Source: Rhodospirillales bacterium (GTDB taxonomy: Bacteria; Pseudomonadota; Alphaproteobacteria; Acetobacterales; Acetobacteraceae). From it: a DNA stretch of 35,060 nt. The notes under the pieces are model-generated. The model ran no database searches, was not told the origin of the DNA, and was given only the letters and a program-made list of their open reading frames with translations. Positions 34,961 through 35,060 of the stretch are shown piece by piece. The position numbers and the translations under genes were made by a program. The DNA lies in contig JANYFG010000104.1 of NCBI GenBank assembly GCA_025362815.1, positions 1-35,060 on the forward strand. The letters run 5' to 3'. Each line of letters opens with the position of its first letter. Positions within the stretch are counted from its first letter, which is position 1.

Positions 34961-35060
34961 GGGCGGGCCCGCGCTGTCGCCACGGGCGGGCCCGCGCTGT
35001 CGCCACGGGCGGGCCCGCGCTGTCGCCACGGGCGGGCCCGCGCTGTCGCCACGGGCGGGC
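34961..35060. repeat. 23-bp tandem repeat array reaching the window edge
   Basis: Four perfect copies of a 23-base unit (GGGCGGGCCCGCGCTGTCGC plus CAC) at 34961-35052 and eight bases of a fifth. Each unit carries the palindrome GCGGGCCCGC shared across the unit boundary region. There are no unique spacers, so it is not CRISPR. It lies upstream of the iorA-sox operon and continues beyond the window. Confidence 0.95.

Noticed and set aside
34961-35060. CRISPR array at the right edge
   Set aside because: The 23-base units are contiguous with no spacers, and no cas genes are present.

Overview
The window is GC-rich, densely coded and bacterial. It looks like an alphaproteobacterial chromosome, and Acetobacteraceae or another Rhodospirillales group is the best guess. 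The evidence is a stand-alone F0 ATP synthase operon with both b and b' subunits and no F1 genes, a ChvE/GguAB sugar importer, an HWE-type histidine kinase, an HpnL-like membrane protein and Tat-exported molybdenum and Sox proteins. No rRNA, tRNA, CRISPR array or prophage was seen. The lineage is inferred from gene content only.

Layout. 1-700: tail of an IS630-type transposase, a dispersed two-hairpin repeat and AT-richer non-coding DNA. 693-5780 (minus): PAP2 phosphatase, exported alpha/beta hydrolase, TrmJ, a SAM methyltransferase and CysS; the last three form a tight operon. 5930-8084 (plus): HpnL-like protein, a decayed amidohydrolase and an EamA transporter. 8261-10568 (minus): UxaA/GarD-type sugar-acid dehydratase and HpcH/HpaI aldolase behind a probable LacI-type operator. 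10732-13279 (minus): atpI-B-E-F'-F with a promoter and terminator. 13406-15936 (plus): class III aminotransferase and HWE histidine kinase. 15951-21577: ABC exporter, purC, tspO, an SDR and mntH with an MntR-like box. 21584-26600 (minus): gguB, gguA, chvE and a sarcosine-oxidase-like flavoenzyme. 26729-28206 (plus): ssuCB-like ABC permease and ATPase. 28337-34839 (minus): nine tightly packed genes, in transcription order an IorAB-type molybdenum hydroxylase, FccAB flavocytochrome c sulfide dehydrogenase, SoxX, SoxY, SoxZ, SoxA and a class I cytochrome c. 34961-35060: a 23-bp tandem repeat that runs off the window.

How the genes work together. The last operon is a periplasmic sulfur-oxidation module. 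FccAB would oxidise sulfide, SoxAX would load reduced sulfur onto SoxYZ, and the monohaem cytochrome would carry electrons away. SoxB and SoxCD are absent from the window. The SoxY swinging arm ends in AACLE instead of the canonical GGCGG, and a xanthine-oxidase-family molybdoenzyme leads the operon. This is the best candidate here for an unusual system. The sugar genes (dehydratase, aldolase, ChvE-GguAB) suggest use of plant-derived sugars and sugar acids.

Decay and repeats. ChvE seems to lack about 25 residues at a direct-repeat junction. An amidohydrolase is reduced to its two ends. Four copies of a two-hairpin intergenic repeat sit at gene ends, and two of them supply the stop codon of the upstream gene.
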